This document shows positions 11,444 to 23,421 of a stretch of 64,000 nucleotides of DNA, one piece after another. Source of the stretch: Colletes latitarsis. Taxonomy: Eukaryota; Arthropoda; Insecta; Hymenoptera; Colletidae. A program made the translations under genes and the position numbers. The notes beneath the pieces are model-generated. The model searched no databases. It saw only the letters and a program-made list of their open reading frames with translations, and had not been told where the DNA came from. Where the stretch lies: positions 806,001 to 870,000 of the forward strand of contig NW_027488385.1 in NCBI RefSeq assembly GCF_051014445.1, in the 5' to 3' direction. Every line of letters begins with the position of its first letter. Position 1 is the first letter of the stretch.

Positions 11444-11865
11444 ATGCGTTATCCTCTAAAATATTTATCAAGACCAGGTTTAATTGATTGTTTCAGTGTG
11501 GACCCACATTACTACGTGATCCAAACCAGAAAAAACTCAGGATTCGTTCAACAAGTATGTGAAGAATGCGAAAGTATGAGTCTGATGAGTGAAAAAACCA
11601 GGCCTGACCTAGGCCTAACATGCGTTATCCTCTAAAATATTGAGCGAAACCAGGTTTAATGGACTGTTTCAGTGTGGTACCACACTACTACGGGATCCAA
11701 ACCAGAAAAAACCCAGGATCTGTTCAACAAGTATGTGAAAAACGCGAAAGTATGAGCCTGATGAGGGCGAATCCCAGACCTATGCCAGATCTAACTTGCG
11801 TTGTCCTCTAAGATATTGGTGGAAACCAGGTTTAATTGACTGTTTCAGTATTGTACTTCATTACT

Positions 11866-14818
11866 ACGTGATACAAACCAGAAAAAACCCAGGATCTGTT
11901 CAACAAATATGTGAAAAACGCGAAAGTATGAGCCTGATGAGGGCGAATCCCAGACCTATGCCAGACCTAACTTGCGTTGTCCTCTAAGATATTGATGGAA
12001 ACCAGGTTTAATTGACTGTTTCAGTGTGGTACCACATTACTACGTCATACAATCCAGAAAAAGCCCAGGATCTAGCCATCAAGTATGAGAAATATGCGAA
12101 AGAATGAGCCTGATGAGGGCAAATCCTAGACCTAACCCAGACCTAACATGCGTTATCCTCTAAAATGTTTATCAAGACCAGGTTTAATTGAATGTTTCAG
12201 TGTAGTATCACACTACTACGTGACCCATACCAGAAAAAACCCAGGATCTGTTCAACAAGTATGTGAAAAACGCGAAAGTATGAGCCTGATGAGGGCAAAT
12301 CCCGGACCTATCCCAGACCTAACTTGCGCTATCCTCTAAAATATTGATCGAAACCTGGTTTAATCGACTGTTTCAGTGTGGTACCACATTAGTATGTGAT
12401 CCAAACCAGAAAATAACCCAGGATCTGTTCAACGAGTATGTGAAGTGTGCGATAGTATGAGTCTGATGAGGGCAAATCCCAGACCTATCCCAGACCTAAC
12501 ATGCGTTATCCTCTAAAATATTTATCAAGACCAGGTTTAATTGATTGTTTCAGTGTGGACCCACATTACTACGTGAACCAAACCCGAAAAAACCCAGGAT
12601 CCGTTCAGTAAGTATGTGAGGAATGCGAAACTATGAGTCTGATGAGTGAAAATCCCAGGCCTAACCTAGACCTAACATGCGTTGTCCTCAAAAATATTGA
12701 TCGAAACCTGGTTTAATCGACTGTTTCAGTGTGGTACCACATTACTATGTGATCCAAACCAGAAAATAACCCAGGATCTGTTCAACGAGTATGTGAAGTG
12801 TGCGAAAGTATGAGTCTGATGAGGGCAAATCCCAGACCTATCCCAGACCTAACATGCGTTATCCTCTAAAATGTTTATCATGACCAGGTTTAATTGAATG
12901 TTTCAGTGTAGTATCACACTACTACGCGACCCAAACCAGAAAAAACCCAGGATCTGTTCAACAAGTATGTGAAAAACGCGAAAGTATGAGCCTGATGAGG
13001 GCAAATCCCGGACCTATCCCAGACCTAACTTGCGTTATCCTCTAAAATATTGATCGAAACCTGGTTTAATCGACTGTTTCAGTGTGGTACCACATTAGTA
13101 TGTGATCCAAACCAGAAAATAACCCAGGATCTGTTCAACGAGTATGTGAAGTGTGCGATAGTATTAGTCTGATGAGGGCAAATCCCAGACCTATCCCAGA
13201 CCTAACATGCGTTATCCTCTAAAATATTTATCAAGACCAGGTTTAATTGATTGTTTCAGTGTGGACCCACATTACTACGTGAACCAAACCCGAAAAAACA
13301 CAGGATCCGTTCAGTAGGTATGTGAGGAATGCGAAACTATGAGTCTGATGAGTGAAAATCCCAGGCCTAACCTAGACCTAACATGCGTTGTTCTCAAAAA
13401 TATTGATCGAAACCTGGTTTAATCGACTGTTTCAGTGTGGTACCACATTACTATGTGATCCAAACCAGAAAATAACCCAGGATCTGTTCAACGAGTATGT
13501 GAAGTGTGCGAAAGTATGAGTCTGATGAGGGCAAATCCCAGACCTATCCCAGACCTAACATGCGTTATCCTCTAAAATATTTATCAAGACCAGGTTTAAT
13601 TGATTGTTTCTGTCTGGACCCACATTACTACGTGATCCAAACCAGAAAAAACCCAGGATCCGTTCAACAAGTATGTGAAGAATGCGAAAGTATGAGTCTG
13701 ATGAGTGAAAATCCCAGGCCTAACCTAGACCTAACATGCGTTATCCTCAAAAATATTGATCGAAACCTGGTTTAATCGACTGTTTCAGTGTGGTACCACA
13801 TTACTATGTGATCCAAACCAGAAAATAACCCAGGATCTGTTCAACGAGTATGTGAAGTGTGCGAAAGTATGAGTCTGATGAGGGCAAATCCCAGACCTAT
13901 CCCAGACCTAACATGCGTTATCCTCTAAAATATTTATCAAGACCAGGTTTAATTGATTGTTTCAGTGTGGACCCACATTACTACGTGATCCAAACCAGAA
14001 AAAACTCAGGATTCGTTCAACAAGTATGTGAAAAATGCGAAAGTATGAGTCTGATGAGTGAAAAAACCAGGCCTGACCTAGGCCTAACATGCGTTATCCT
14101 CTAAAATATTGAGCGAAACCAGGTTTAATGGACTGTTTCAGTGTGGTACCACACTACTACGGGATCCAAACCAGAAAAAACCCAGGATCTGTTCAACAAG
14201 TATGTGAAAAACGCGACAGTATGAGCCTGATGAGGGCAAATCCCAGACCTATCCCAGACCTAACTTGCGTTGTCCTCTAAAATATTGATGGAAACCAGGT
14301 TTAATTGACTGTTTCAGTGTTGTACTTCATTACTACGTGATCCAAACCAGAAAAAACCCAGGATCAGTTCAGCAAGTATGAGAAGAATGCGAAAGTATGA
14401 GTCTGATGAGTGAAAATCCCAGGGCTAACCTAGACCTAACATGCGTTATCCTCTAAAATATTGATCCAAACCAGGTTTAATGGACTGTTTCAGTGTGGTA
14501 CCACACTACTACGTGATACAAGCCAGAAAAAACCCAGGATCTGTTCAACAAGTATGTGAAAAACGCGAAAGTATGAGCCTGATGAGGGCGAATCCCAGAC
14601 CTATGCCAGACCTAACTTGCGTTGTCCTCTAAGATATTGGTGGAAACCAGGTTTAATTGACTGTTTCAGTATTGTACTTCATTACTACGTGATACAAACC
14701 AGAAAAAACCCAGGATCTGTTCAACAAATATGTGAAAAACGCGAAAGTATGAGCCTGATGAGGGCGAATCCCAAACCTATGCCAGACCTAACTTGCGTTG
14801 TCCTCTAAGATATTGATG
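11866..14818 (+). repeat. Segmental copy C2 (pairs with 5180-7955)
   Basis: Second copy of the 2.8-kb segment, with one additional monomer around 13400-13577. It ends where TTGTACTTCATTACTACG replaces TTGTACCACATTACTACG of the first copy. Confidence 0.87.
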
Positions 14819-16539
14819 GAAACCAGGTTTAATTGACTGTTTCAGTGTTGTACTTCATTACTACGTGATGCAATCCAGAAAAAGCCCAGGATATAGCCAT
14901 CAAGTATGAGAAATATGCGAAAGAATGAGCCTGTTGAGAGCAAATCCCAGACCTAACCTAGACCTAACATGCGTTATCCTCTAAAATATTTATCAAGACC
15001 TGGTTTAATTGAATGTTTCAGTGTGGTACCACTTTACTACGTGATCCAGAGCAGAAAAAACCCTCGATCAGGTCAACATGTATGTTAAAACTGCGAAAGT
15101 ATGACCCTGATGAGGGCAAATCCCAGGCCTAACCTAGACCTAACTTGCGTTATCCTCTAAAATATTGATCGAAACCAGGTTTAATTGACTGTTTCAGTGT
15201 GGTCCCACATTACTACGTGATCCAAACCAGAAAAAACCCAGGATCCGTTCAACAAGTATGAGAAATATGCGAAAGTATGAGCCTGATGAGGGCAAATCCT
15301 AGACATAACCCAGACCTACCATGCGTTATCCTCTAAAATATTTATCAAGACCAGGTTTAATTGAATGTTTCAGTGTGGTACCACATTACTACGTGATCCA
15401 AACCAGAAAAAACCCAAGATCCGTTCAACAAGTATGTGAGGAATGCGAAAGTATGAGTCTGATGAGTGAAAATCCCAGGCCTGGCCTAGACCTAACATGC
15501 GTTATCATCTAAAATATTGAGCGAAACCAGATTTAATTGACTGTTTCTCTGTGGTCCCACATTACGACGTGATGCAATCTAGAAAAAGCCCAGGATCTAG
15601 CCATCAATTATGAGAAATATGCGAAAGAATGAGCCTGATGACAGCAAATCCCAGCCCTAACCTAGACCTAACTTGCGTTATCCTCTAAAATATTGATCGA
15701 AATCAGGTTTAATTAACTGTTTCAGCGTGGTACCACATTACTACGTGATACAATCCAGAAACAGCCCAGGATCTAGGCATGAAGTATGAGCAATATGCGA
15801 ATGTATGAGCCTGATGAGTGCAAATCCTAGACCTAACCCAGACCTAACATGCGTTATCCTCTAAAATATTTATCAAGACCAGGTTTAATTGATTGTTTCA
15901 GTGTGGTCCCACATTACTACGTGATCCAAAACAGAAAAAACCCAGGATCTGTTCTACATGTATGAGAAATATGCGAAAGAATGAGCCTGATGAGAGCAAA
16001 TCCCAGACCTAACCTAGACCTAACATGAATTATTCTCTAAAATATTGATCGAAACCAGGCTTAATTGACTGCTTCAGTGTGGTCCCACATTACTACGTGA
16101 TCCAAACCAGAAAAAACCCAGGATCCGTTCAACAAGTATGTGAAGAATGCGAAAGTATGAGTCTGATGAGTGAAAATCCCAGGCCTAACCTAGACCTAAC
16201 ATGAATTATTCTCTAAAATATTGATCAAAACCAGATTTAATTGACTGTTTCACAGTGGTCCCACATTACTACGTGATCCAAACCAGAAAAAACCCTCGAT
16301 CAGGTCAACATGCATGTTAAAACTGCGAAAGTATGACCCAGATGAGGGCAAATCACAAACCTAACCCAGACCTAACATGCGTTATCCTCTAAAATATTTA
16401 TGAAGACCAGGTTTAATTTAATGTTTCAGTGTGGTACCACATTACTACGTGATCCAAACCAGAAAAAACCTTGGATCTGTTCAACAAGTATGTGAAAAAC
16501 GCGAAACTGTGAGCCTGATGGGGGCAAATCTTAGACCTA
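14819..16539 (+). repeat. Diverged mosaic satellite
   Basis: About ten monomers with many private changes, such as TTTCTCTGTGG near 15545, TTTCACAGTGG near 16250 and ATGCATGTTAAAAC near 16310. Only the first 350 bp have a clear long partner (about 4600-4960 and 9170-9500). No non-satellite sequence was seen. Confidence 0.82.
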
Positions 16540-17277
16540 ACCCAGACCTAACATGCGTTATCCTCTAAAATATTTATCAAGACCAGGTTTAATTGAATGT
16601 TTCAGTGTGGTACCACATTACTACGTGAACCAAACCAGAAAAAACCCAGGATCCGTTCAACAAGTATGTTAAAACTGCGACAGTATGATCCTGATGAGGG
16701 CAAATCCCAGGCCTAACCTAGACCTAACATGCGTTGTCCTCTAAAATATTGATGGAAACCAGGTTTAATGTACTGTTTCAGTGTGGCACCACTTTACTGC
16801 GTGATCCAAAGCAGAAAAAACCCTCGATCAGGCCAACATGTATGTTAAAACTGCGAAAGTATGACCCTGATGAGGGCAAATCCCAGGCCTAACCTAGACC
16901 TAATATGCGTTGTCCTCTAAAATATTGATGGAAAGCAGGTTTAATTGACTGTTTCAGTGTTGTACTTCATTACTACGTTATGCAATCCAGAAAAAGCCCA
17001 GAATCTAGCCATCAAGTATGAGAAATATGCGAAAGGATGAGCCTGACAAGAGCAAATCCCAGAACTAACCTAGACCTAACATGAATTATTCTCTAAAATA
17101 TTTATCGAAACCAGGTTTAATTGACTGTTTCAGTGTGGTCCCACATTACTACCTGATCCAAACCAGAAAAAACCCAGGATCCGTTCAAGAAGCATGTGAA
17201 GAATGCGAATCTATGAGTCTGATGAGGGCAAATCCTAGACCTAACCCAAACCTAACATGCGTTATCCTCTAAAATAT
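16540..17277 (+). repeat. Segmental copy F1 (9-monomer offset, pairs with 18124-18861)
   Basis: 738 bp repeated at exactly 1584 bp (9 x 176). Shared private markers are TTAATGTACTG, GTGGCACCACTTTACTGCG, CAGGCCAACATG, GGATGAGCCTGACAAGAGC, CTACCTGATCC and CAAGAAGCATG. The copies part where this one has TTTCTCCAGACC and the other TTTATCAAGACC. Confidence 0.92.
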
Positions 17278-18123
17278 TTCTCCAGACCAGGTTTCATTGA
17301 ATGTTTCAGTGTGGTACCACTTTACTACGTGATCCAATCCAGAAATAGCCCAGGATCTAGCCATGAAGTATGAGAAATATGCGAAAGTATGAGTCCGATG
17401 AGGGCAAATCCTAGACCTAACCCAGTCCTAACATGCGTTATTCTCTAAAATATTTATCAAGACCAGGTTTAATTGAATGTTTCAGTGTGGTACCACATTA
17501 CTACGTGATCCAAACCAGGAAAAACCCAGGATCAGTTCAACGAGTATTTGAAAAACGCGAAAGTATGAGCCTGATTAGGGCGAATCCCAGACCTATCCCA
17601 GACCTAACTTGCGTTATCCTCTAAAATATTGATCGAAACCAGGTTAAATTGACTGTTTCAGCGTGGTACCACATTACTACCTGATACAATCCAGAAACAG
17701 CCCAGGATCTAGCCATGAAGTATGAGAAATATGCGAAAGTATGAGCCTGATGAGGGCAAATCCTAGACCTAACCCAAACCTAACATGCGTTATCCTCTAA
17801 AATATTTATCAAGACCAGGTTTAATTGAATGTTTCAGTGTGGTACCACATTACTACGTGAAACAAAGCAGAAAAAAACAAGGATCAGTTCATCAAGTATG
17901 TGAAGAATGCGAAAGTATGAGTCTGATGAGTGAAAACCCCAGGGCTAACCTAGACCTAACATGAATTGTTCTCTAAAATAGTGATCGAAACCAGGTTTAA
18001 TTGACTGTTTCAGTGTGGTCCCACATTACTACGTGATCCAAACCAGAAAAAACCCAGGATCCGTTCAGCAAGTATGTGAAGAATGCGAAAGTATGAGTCT
18101 GATGAGGGCAAATCCTAGACATA
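17278..18123 (+). repeat. Satellite between the two F copies
   Basis: Nearly five monomers separating copies F1 and F2. Families are TTTCTCCAGACC, TTTATCAAG, AAACAGCCC and ATGAATTG. Variants include GTATTTGAAAAACG near 17544 and GATTAGGGCG near 17572. The GATTAGGGCG variant returns as a marker at 34-37 kb. Confidence 0.82.
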
Positions 18124-18861
18124 ACCCAGACCTAACATGCGTTATCCTCTAAAATATTTATCAAGACCAGGTTTAATTGAATGTTTCAGTGTGGTACCAC
18201 ATTACTACGTGAACCAAACCAGAAAAAACCCAGGATCCGTTCAACAAGTATGTTAAAACTGCGACAGTATGATCCTGATGAGGGCAAATCCCAGGCCTAA
18301 CCTAGACCTAACATGCGTTGTCCTCTAAAATATTGATGGAAACCAGGTTTAATGTACTGTTTCAGTGTGGCACCACTTTACTGCGTGATCCAAAGCAGAA
18401 AAAACCCTCGATCAGGCCAACATGTATGTTAAAACTGCGAAAGTATGACCCTGATGAGGGCAAATCCCAGGCCTAACCTAGACCTAATATGCGTTGTCCT
18501 CTAAAATATTGATGGAAAGCAGGTTTAATTGACTGTTTCAGTGTTGTACTTCATTACTACGTTATGCAATCCAGAAAAAGCCCAGAATCTAGCCATCAAG
18601 TATGAGAAATATGCGAAAGGATGAGCCTGACAAGAGCAAATCCCAGAACTAACCTAGACCTAACATGAATTATTCTCTAAAATATTTATCGAAACCAGGT
18701 TTAATTGACTGTTTCAGTGTGGTCCCACATTACTACCTGATCCAAACCAGAAAAAACCCAGGATCCGTTCAAGAAGCATGTGAAGAATGCGAATCTATGA
18801 GTCTGATGAGGGCAAATCCTAGACCTAACCCAAACCTAACATGCGTTATCCTCTAAAATAT
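18124..18861 (+). repeat. Segmental copy F2 (pairs with 16540-17277)
   Basis: Second copy of the 738-bp segment. I saw essentially no differences inside the block, so the duplication is recent although it sits in an otherwise diverged zone. Confidence 0.92.
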
Positions 18862-20239
18862 TTATCAAGACCAGGTTTAATTGAATGTTTCAGTGTGGTA
18901 CCACATTACTACGTGAACCAAACCAGAAAATAACCCAGGATCTGTTCAACAAGTATGTGAAGACAGCGAAAGTATGAGTCTGATGAGGGCAAATCCTAGA
19001 CATAACCCAGACCTAACATGCGTTATCCTCTAAAATATTTATCAAGACCAGGTTTAATTGAATGTTTCAGTGTGGTACCACATTACTACGTGATCCAATC
19101 CAGAAAAAGCCCAGGATCTAGCCATCAAGTATGAGTAATATGCGAAAGAATGAGCCTGATGAGAGTAAATCCCAGACCTAACCTAGACCTAACATGAATT
19201 ATTCTCTAAAATATTGATCGAAACCAGGTTTATTTGACTGTTTCAGTGTGGTCCCACATTACTACGTGATCCAAACCAGAAAAAACCCAGGATCTAGCCA
19301 TGAAGTATGAGAAATATGCGAAAGTATGAGCCTGATGAGGGCAAATCCTAGACCTAACCCAATCCTAACATGCGTTATCCTCTAAAATATTTATCAAGAC
19401 CAGGTTTAATTGAATGTTTCAGTGTGGTACTACATTACTACGTGATGCAATCCAGAAAAAGCCCAGGATCTAGCCATCAAGTATGAGAAATATGCGAAAG
19501 TAAGAGCCTGATGAGGGCAAATCCTAGACCTATCCCAGACCTAACTTGCGTTATCCTCTAAAATATTGATCGAAACCAGGTTTAATTGACTGTTTCAGTG
19601 TGGTCCCACATTACTACGTGATCCAAACCAGAAAAAGCCCAGGATCTAGCCATCAAGTATGAGAAATATGCGGAAGAATGAGCCTGGTAAGAGCAAATCC
19701 CAGACCTAACCTAGACCTTACATGCGTTATCCTCTAAAATATTGAGCGAAACCAGGTTTAATGGACTGTTTCAGTGTGGTACCACACTACTTCGCGATCC
19801 AAACCAGAAAAATCCCAGGATCTGTACAACAAGTATGTGAAAAACGCTAAACTGTGAGCCTGATGAGGGCAAATCTTAGACCTAACCCTGACCTAAGATG
19901 CGTTAACCTCTAAAATATTTATCCTAGACCAGGTTTCATTGAATGTTTCAGTGTGGTACCACTTTACTACGTGATCCAATCCAGAAATAGCACAGGATCT
20001 AGCCATGAAGTATGAGAAATATGCGAAAGTAAGAGCCTGATGAGGGCAAATCCTAGACCTATCCCAGACCTAACTTGCGTTATCCCCTAAAATATTGATC
20101 GAAACCAGGTTTAATTGACTGTTTCAGCGTGGTATCACATTACTACGTAATACAATCCAGAAACAGCCCAGGATCTAGCCTTGAAGTATGAGAAATATGC
20201 GAAAGTATGAGCCTGATGAGGGCAAATCCCAGACCTAAC
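18862..20239 (+). repeat. Diverged satellite, no close partner seen
   Basis: About eight monomers of mixed family. Private variants include GAAGACAGCG near 18960, TCGCGATCC near 19793, CTGTACAAC near 19842 and GCGTTAACC near 19902. No long collinear copy was recognised within the window. Confidence 0.8.
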
Positions 20240-21165
20240 CTAGACCTAACATGAATTATTCTCTAAAATATTGATCGAAACCAGGTTTACTTGACTGTTT
20301 CAGTGTGGCCCCACATTACTACGTGATCCAAACCAGAAAAAACCCAGGATCTGTTCAAGAAGTATGTGAAAAACGCGAAAGTATGAGTCTGATGAGGTCA
20401 AATCCCAGACCTATCCCAGACTTAAATTGCGTTATCCTCTAAAATATTGATCGAAACCAGGTTTAATCGACTGTTTCAGCGTGGTGCCACATTACTACGT
20501 GATACAATCCAGAAACAGCCCAGGATCTAGCCATCAAGTATGAGAAATATTGCGAAAGTATGATCCTGATGAGGGCAAATCCTAGACCTAACCCAAACCT
20601 AACATGCGTTATCCTCTAAAATATTTATCAAGACCAGATTTAATTGAATGTTTCAGTGTGGTACCACATTACTACGTGAACCAAGCCAGAAAAAACCCAG
20701 GATCCGTTCAACAAGTATGTTAAAACTGCGACAGTATGACCCTGATGAGGGCAAATCCCAGGCCTAACCTAGACCTAACATGCGTTGTCCTCTAGAATAT
20801 TGATGGAAACCAGGTTTAATTGACTGTTTCAGTGTTGTACTTCATTACTACGTGATGCAATCCAGAAAAAGCCCAGGATCTAGCCATCAAGTATGAGAAA
20901 CATGCGAAAGAATGAGCCTGATGGGAGCAAATCCCAGACCTAACCTAGACCTAACATGCGTTATCCTCTAAAATATTGAGCGAAACCAGGTTTAATGAAC
21001 TGTTTCAGTGTGGTACCACACTACTTCGTGATCCAAACCAGAGAAAGCCCAGGATCTGTTCAAGAAGTATGTGAAAAACGCTAAACTGTGAGACTGATGA
21101 GGGCAAATCTTAGACCTAACCCAGACCTAAGATGCGTTATCCTCTAAAATATTTATCCAGACCAG
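20240..21165 (+). repeat. Segmental copy G1 (7-monomer offset, pairs with 21473-22397)
   Basis: About 0.93 kb repeated 1232-1233 bp downstream (7 monomers). Shared markers are GTTTACTTGA, GTGTGGCCCCAC, CAGACTTAAATTGCG, AGCGTGGTGCC, GAACCAAGCC, TCCTCTAGAATATTG, GAGAAACATGCG and CAGAGAAAGCCC. This copy has a one-base T insertion at GAAATATTGCG near 20547, which accounts for the change in offset. Confidence 0.9.
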
Positions 21166-21472
21166 GTTTCATTGAATGTTTCAGTGTGGTACCACTTTAC
21201 TACCTGATACAATCCAGAAACAGCCCAGGATCTAGCCATGAAGTATGAGATATATGCGACAGTATGAGCCTGATGAGGGCAAATCCTAGACCTAACCCAA
21301 ACCTAACATGCGTTATCCTCTAAAATATTTATCAAGAAAAGGTTTAATTGAACGTTTCAGTGTGGTACCACATTACTACGTGAACCAAACCCGAAAAAAC
21401 CCAGGATCTGTTCAACATGTATGAGAAATATGCGAAAGAATGAGCCTGATGAGAGCAAATCCCAGACCTATC
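21166..21472 (+). repeat. Satellite spacer between the G copies
   Basis: About 1.7 monomers (TTTCATTGAATG and TTTATCAAGAAAAGG forms) separating G1 and G2. TTTATCAAGAAAAGG near 21330 is a private variant of AAGACCAGG. Confidence 0.82.
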
Positions 21473-22397
21473 CTAGACCTAACATGAATTATTCTCTAAA
21501 ATATTGATCGAAAACAGGTTTACTTGAATGTTTCAGTGTGGCCCCACATTACTACGTGATCCAAACCAGAAAAAACCCAGGATCTGTTCAACAAGTATGT
21601 GAAAAACGCGAAAGTATGAGTCGGATGAGGTCAAATCCCAGACCTATCCCAGACTTAAATTGCGTTATCCTCTAAAATATTGATCGAAACCAGGTTTAAA
21701 CGACTGCTTCAGCGTGGTGCCACATTACTACGTGATACAATCCAGAAACAGCCCAGGATCTAGCCATCAAGTATGAGAAATATGCGAAAGTATGAGCCTG
21801 ATGAGGGCAAATCCTAGACCTAACCCAAACCTAACATGCGTTATCATCTAAAATATTTATCAAGACCAGGTTTAATTGAATGTTTCAGTGTGGTACCACA
21901 TTACTACGTGAACCAAGCCAGAAAAAACCCAGGATCCGTTCAACAAGTATGTTAAAACTGCGACAGTATGACCCTGATGAGGGCAAATCCCAGGCCTAAC
22001 CTAGACCTAACATACGTTGTCCTCTAGAATATTGATGGAAACCAGGTTTAATTGACTGTTTCAGTGTTGTACTTCATTACTACGTGATGCAATCCAGAAA
22101 AAGCCCAGGATCTAGCCATCAAGTATGAGAAACATGCGAAAGAATGAGCCTGATGGGAGCAAATCCCTGACCTAACCTAGACCTAACATGCGTTATCCTG
22201 TAAAATATTGAGCGAAACCAGGTTTAATGGACTGTTTCAGTGTGGTACCACACTACTTCGTGATCCAAACCAGAGAAAGCCCAGGATCTGTTCAAGAAGT
22301 ATGTGAAAAACGCTAAACTGTGAGACTGATGAGGGCAAATCTTAGACCTAACCCAGACCTAAGATGCGTTATCCTCTAAAATATTTATCCAGACCAG
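21473..22397 (+). repeat. Segmental copy G2 (pairs with 20240-21165)
   Basis: Second copy of the 7-monomer-offset segment. Differences include CATACGTTG for CATGCGTTG near 22013, GTTATCATC for GTTATCCTC near 21843 and GAAAACAGG for GAAACCAGG near 21511. Confidence 0.9.
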
Positions 22398-22502
22398 GTT
22401 TAATCGACTGTTTCAGTGTGGTACCACATTACTATGTGATCCAAACCAGAAAATAACCCAGGATCTGTTCAAGGAGTATGTGAAGTGTGCGAAAGTATGA
22501 GT

Positions 22503-22571
22503 CTGATGAGGTCAAATCCCAGACCTATCCCAGACCTAGCTTGCGTTATCCTCTAAAATATTGATCGAAAC
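22503..22571 (+). other. Hammerhead-like core words (speculative, example)
   Basis: CTGATGA (22503-22509) is followed by GGTCAA, a 45-nt loop, TTGATC and GAAAC (22567-22571). GGTCAA can pair with TTGATC over 6 bp, with one G-U, in the position of hammerhead stem II. However, I found no convincing stem I or stem III and no cleavage site, and many monomers have sequences that break the putative stem. I record it as a motif coincidence to be tested, not as a ribozyme. Confidence 0.15.
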
Positions 22572-23410
22572 CAGGTTTAATCGACTGTTTCAGTGTGGTA
22601 CCACATTACTACGTGATCCAAACCAGAAAAAACCCAGGATCCGTTCAACAAGTATGTGAAGAATGCGATAGTATGAGTCTGATGAGGTCAAATCCCAGGC
22701 CTAACCTAGACCTAACATGCGTTATCCTCAAAAATATTGATCGAAACCTGGTTTAATCGACTGTTTCCGTGTGGTACCACATTACTATGTGATCCAAACC
22801 AGAAAATAACCCAGGATCTGTTCAACGAGTATGTGAAGTGTGCGAAAGTATGAGTCTGATGAGGTCAAATCCCAGACCATTCCCAGACTTAACTTGCGTT
22901 ATCCTCTAAAATATTGATCGAAACCAGGTTTAATCGACTGTTTCAGTGTGGTACCACATTACTACGTGATCCAAACCAGAAAAAACCCAGGATCCGTTCA
23001 ACAAGTATGTGAAGAATGCGATAGTATGAGTCTGATGAGTGAAAATCCCAGGCCTAACCTAGACCTAACATGCGTTATCCTCAAAAATATTGATCGAAAC
23101 CTGGTTTAATCGACTGTTTCCGTGTGGTACCACATTACTATGTGATCCAAACCAGAAAATAACCCAGGATCTGTTCAACGAGTATGTGAAGTGTGCGAAA
23201 GTATGAGTCTGATGAGGTCAAATCCCAGACCATTCCCAGACTTAACTTGCGTTATCCTCTAAAATATTGATCGAAACCAGGTTTAATCGACTGTTTCAGT
23301 GTGGTACCACATTACTACGTGATCCAAACCAGAAAAAACCCAGGATCCGTTCAACAAGTATGTGAAGAATGCGATAGTATGAGTCTGATGAGTGAAAATC
23401 CCAGACCTAA
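22541..23410 (+). repeat. Dimeric HOR, about 2.5 copies of 353 bp
   Basis: Units start at 22541, 22894 and 23247, each 353 bp (two monomers plus 1 bp); the third is partial. Each unit pairs a GATCGAAACCAGG / GAATGCGATAG monomer with a TCCTCAAAAATATTG / GAAGTGTGCG monomer. Shared private markers are GTTTCCGTGTGG and CAGACCATTCCCAG. This is the shortest clear HOR in the window. Confidence 0.92.
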
Positions 23411-23421
23411 CCTAGACCTAA

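Larger units (their letters stand above)
10208..11640 (+). repeat. Segmental copy D (third copy of part of block C)
   Basis: Collinear with about 5980-7250 (offset 4228 bp, then 4217 bp after the 11-bp loss near 10.73 kb) and with about 12670-14105 (offset 2469 bp near its right end). All three end in the same AAAACCAGGCCTGACCTAGG monomer. After 11640 this copy jumps to the ATATTGGTGG monomer three monomers earlier than the others, so a three-monomer deletion or template switch lies near 11640-11800. Confidence 0.85.
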
